Source: Actinomycetota bacterium (GTDB lineage Bacteria; Actinomycetota; Thermoleophilia; UBA2241). From it: a stretch of 7,095 nucleotides of DNA. Numbering within the stretch: the first letter of the stretch is position 1; every line of letters starts with the position of its first letter. Positions 5,661 to 7,095 of the stretch are shown piece after piece. The DNA is taken from assembly GCA_026392265.1 (NCBI GenBank), contig JAPLCL010000259.1, positions 1 through 7,095 on the forward strand, written 5' to 3'. The position numbers and the translations under genes were made by a program. Below the pieces are notes generated by a model that was given only the letters and a program-made list of their open reading frames with translations, was not told the origin of the DNA and searched no databases.

Positions 5661-7094
5661 TCAGGCCTCGGCTGCCCCGTGCTTCTCGAACTTCTTGCGC
5701 AGCTCGGTGCTGAGTATGTGCTTGCGCACGCGCACGATCTTGGGCGTGACCTCGACGAGCTCGTCGTCGGCGATCCACTCCAGCGCGCTCTCGAGGGTGA
5801 TCGCGCGCGGCACCTTGAGGCCGGTGTCTATATCTTTGGTCGACTGCCGGTAGTTGCCGAGCTGCTTGCGCTTGGTGGGGTTGCAGAGCATGTCGTCGGC
5901 GCGCGAGTTCTCGCCGACGATCATCCCTTCGTAGACCGGCGTCATGTTGCCGACGAACAGCACGGCGCGGTTCTGCAGGTTCTCGAGCGAGTAGCCGGCC
6001 GCTTCGCCACCGGTCTGGCTGACCAGCGAGCCGCGCTCGCGGCCGGGCAGATCGCCCTTCCACGGGCCGTAGCCCGTGAACCGCGAGCTCATCACGCCGA
6101 GGCCGCGCGTCTCGGTGAGGAAGTCGTTGCGGTAGCCGATGAGGCCGCGCGTCGAGATCGTGAATTCGAGGCGCACGAGGCCGGTGCCGGTCGCTTCCAC
6201 GGCCACCAGCTCGCCCTTGCGCAGGCTGAGCTCCTGGATGATCGCGCCCTGGTACTCCTCGGGCACGTCGATGATCACCTGCTCCATCGGCTCGAGGAGC
6301 TTGCCCTTCGAGTCGCGATGGGTGATGACCTCGGGCTTGGACACGCAGAGCTCCATGCCCTCGCGGCGCATCTCCTCGATGAGGATCGCGAGGTGCAGCT
6401 CGCCGCGGCCGCTCACCTTGACGCCATCCGGGCGACCGAGGTCCTCGACACGGAGCGCGACGTTGACGCGCAGCTCGCGCTCCAGACGGTCCTTGATCTG
6501 ACGCAGCGTGGCGGCGCGCCCGTCCTGGCCTGCGAAGGGGCCGTTGTTGACGAGGAAGAACATGCTCACCGTCGGCTCTTCGATCTCGAGCGGCGGCAGG
6601 GCTGCGCCGGCCGCCTCGAGCTCCGGCGCGGCCAGCGTGTCGCCGAGGCTGATCTCGTCGGGGCCCGCGAGCCAGACGATGTCGCCGGCGGCGGCCTCGT
6701 CGACCTCGCGGTTCTCGAGGCCGCGCGTGACCCAGAGGTGCGTCACGCGAGCGGGCGACGTTCCGGTGAGCTCCCAGCCGGCGTCCGGATCGCCGATCTC
6801 GAGGTGCCGCGTCGTGATGCGCTGCAGCTCGTCGCCGATCTTGAGGCCGCCGGCGAGCACGCGCCCGCAGCCGATACGGCCGATGTAGTCGCTCCAGGCC
6901 AGCGTGCTGACCTGCATGAGGAACGGCGCCTCCGGATCGACGCGCGGCGCCGGCACCTTGTCGATGATCGTCTCGAAGAGGTCGTTCATGGCGGCGTCCG
7001 CCAGCTCCTTGAGCAGCGCCGGCGAAAGCGTTCCGCCGTCGGCGAGATGCGCCTCGCGCTCACGCTCTTCCTTCTGGTACTCGTCCAGGTCGCT
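5661..7094 (-). CDS. typA: TypA/BipA ribosome-associated translational GTPase (N-terminal GTPase domain cut by window edge)
   Basis: 477 codons are visible, running from the right edge to a TGA at 5663-5661; full-length TypA is about 600-615 residues, so the G domain lies outside. TypA binds the 70S ribosome and supports growth under stress or cold and 50S assembly. Counting from the edge: a charged linker (1-35), NDLFETIIDKVPAP (37-50) leading into the beta-barrel domain II (to about 150), domain III with EEPTVSMFF and KVSGRGELHLAIL (about 172-245), domain V with DVPEEYQGAI (276-285) and LSLRKGELV, and the TypA-specific C-terminal domain with RGLIGYRNDF (316-325), VGENSR and DDELVEVTPK. An ATG at 6989 is internal, because domain II is preceded by in-frame coding sequence continuing to the edge. 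The linker before domain II is longer than the usual dozen or so residues. The gene converges on the decarboxylase; its promoter is off the window. Confidence 0.96.
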   Translation of the reverse strand, partial: SDLDEYQKEEREREAHLADGGTLSPALLKELADAAMNDLFETIIDKVPAPRVDPEAPFLMQVSTLAWSDYIGRIGCGRVLAGGLKIGDELQRITTRHLEIGDPDAGWELTGTSPARVTHLWVTRGLENREVDEAAAGDIVWLAGPDEISLGDTLAAPELEAAGAALPPLEIEEPTVSMFFLVNNGPFAGQDGRAATLRQIKDRLERELRVNVALRVEDLGRPDGVKVSGRGELHLAILIEEMRREGMELCVSKPEVITHRDSKGKLLEPMEQVIIDVPEEYQGAIIQELSLRKGELVAVEATGTGLVRLEFTISTRGLIGYRNDFLTETRGLGVMSSRFTGYGPWKGDLPGRERGSLVSQTGGEAAGYSLENLQNRAVLFVGNMTPVYEGMIVGENSRADDMLCNPTKRKQLGNYRQSTKDIDTGLKVPRAITLESALEWIADDELVEVTPKIVRVRKHILSTELRKKFEKHGAAEA

Positions 7095-7095
7095 G

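Noticed and set aside
5293..6063. Minus-strand open frame crossing the TypA end, the gap and the decarboxylase end
   Set aside because: It is out of frame with TypA and Arg-rich throughout. I checked the gap portion for the missing RpiA N-terminus and found none.
1..7095. CRISPR array, tRNA/rRNA, insertion sequence, toxin-antitoxin or phage genes
   Set aside because: No regularly spaced long repeats, no cloverleaf with a TTCGA-type arm, and no transposase, integrase or toxin-like product were seen on either strand.

Overview
This is a GC-rich window, with strong G/C preference at third codon positions. It most resembles a high-GC Gram-positive, perhaps a deep-branching actinobacterium of the Thermoleophilia type. 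That placement rests on composition and general protein character only and is low confidence. No rRNA, tRNA, CRISPR array, insertion sequence or phage gene was seen. Five protein-coding genes and one gene remnant account for nearly all of the sequence.

Layout: (1) 1-1227, minus strand: a B12-binding radical SAM protein, cut by the left edge so that its C-terminus is missing. (2) 1228-1405: a divergent intergenic region with a candidate promoter for the radical SAM gene. (3) 1406-2539, plus strand: a MalY/PatB-type PLP C-S lyase/aminotransferase. (4) 2556-3833, plus strand: a membrane-anchored extracytoplasmic seven-bladed YVTN/YncE-like beta-propeller, 16 bases after the MalY gene and probably co-transcribed with it. 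(5) 3811 to about 4065, minus strand: the C-terminal third of ribose-5-phosphate isomerase A (rpiA), with its catalytic part absent, overlapping the propeller gene tail to tail. (6) 4112-5443, plus strand: a group II PLP-dependent decarboxylase that begins where rpiA homology runs out. (7) 5444-5660: a convergent intergenic region with short 12-bp repeats and two inverted repeats. (8) 5661-7094, minus strand: the ribosome-associated GTPase TypA/BipA, cut by the right edge so that its GTPase domain is missing.

How the genes work together: the two PLP enzymes belong to different subfamilies, a C-S lyase and an amino-acid decarboxylase, and nothing shows that they share a pathway. MalY and the propeller form the only likely operon. 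TypA is a housekeeping translation factor. The radical SAM gene faces away from the operon and may share the intergenic control region.

I do not see strong evidence for a new multi-gene system. The most noteworthy observations are the truncated rpiA beside the decarboxylase start, the apparent lack of the active-site-loop tyrosine in that decarboxylase, the exact 42-residue blade spacing of the propeller with aromatic/acidic insertions in its early blades, and an extended charged linker in TypA.
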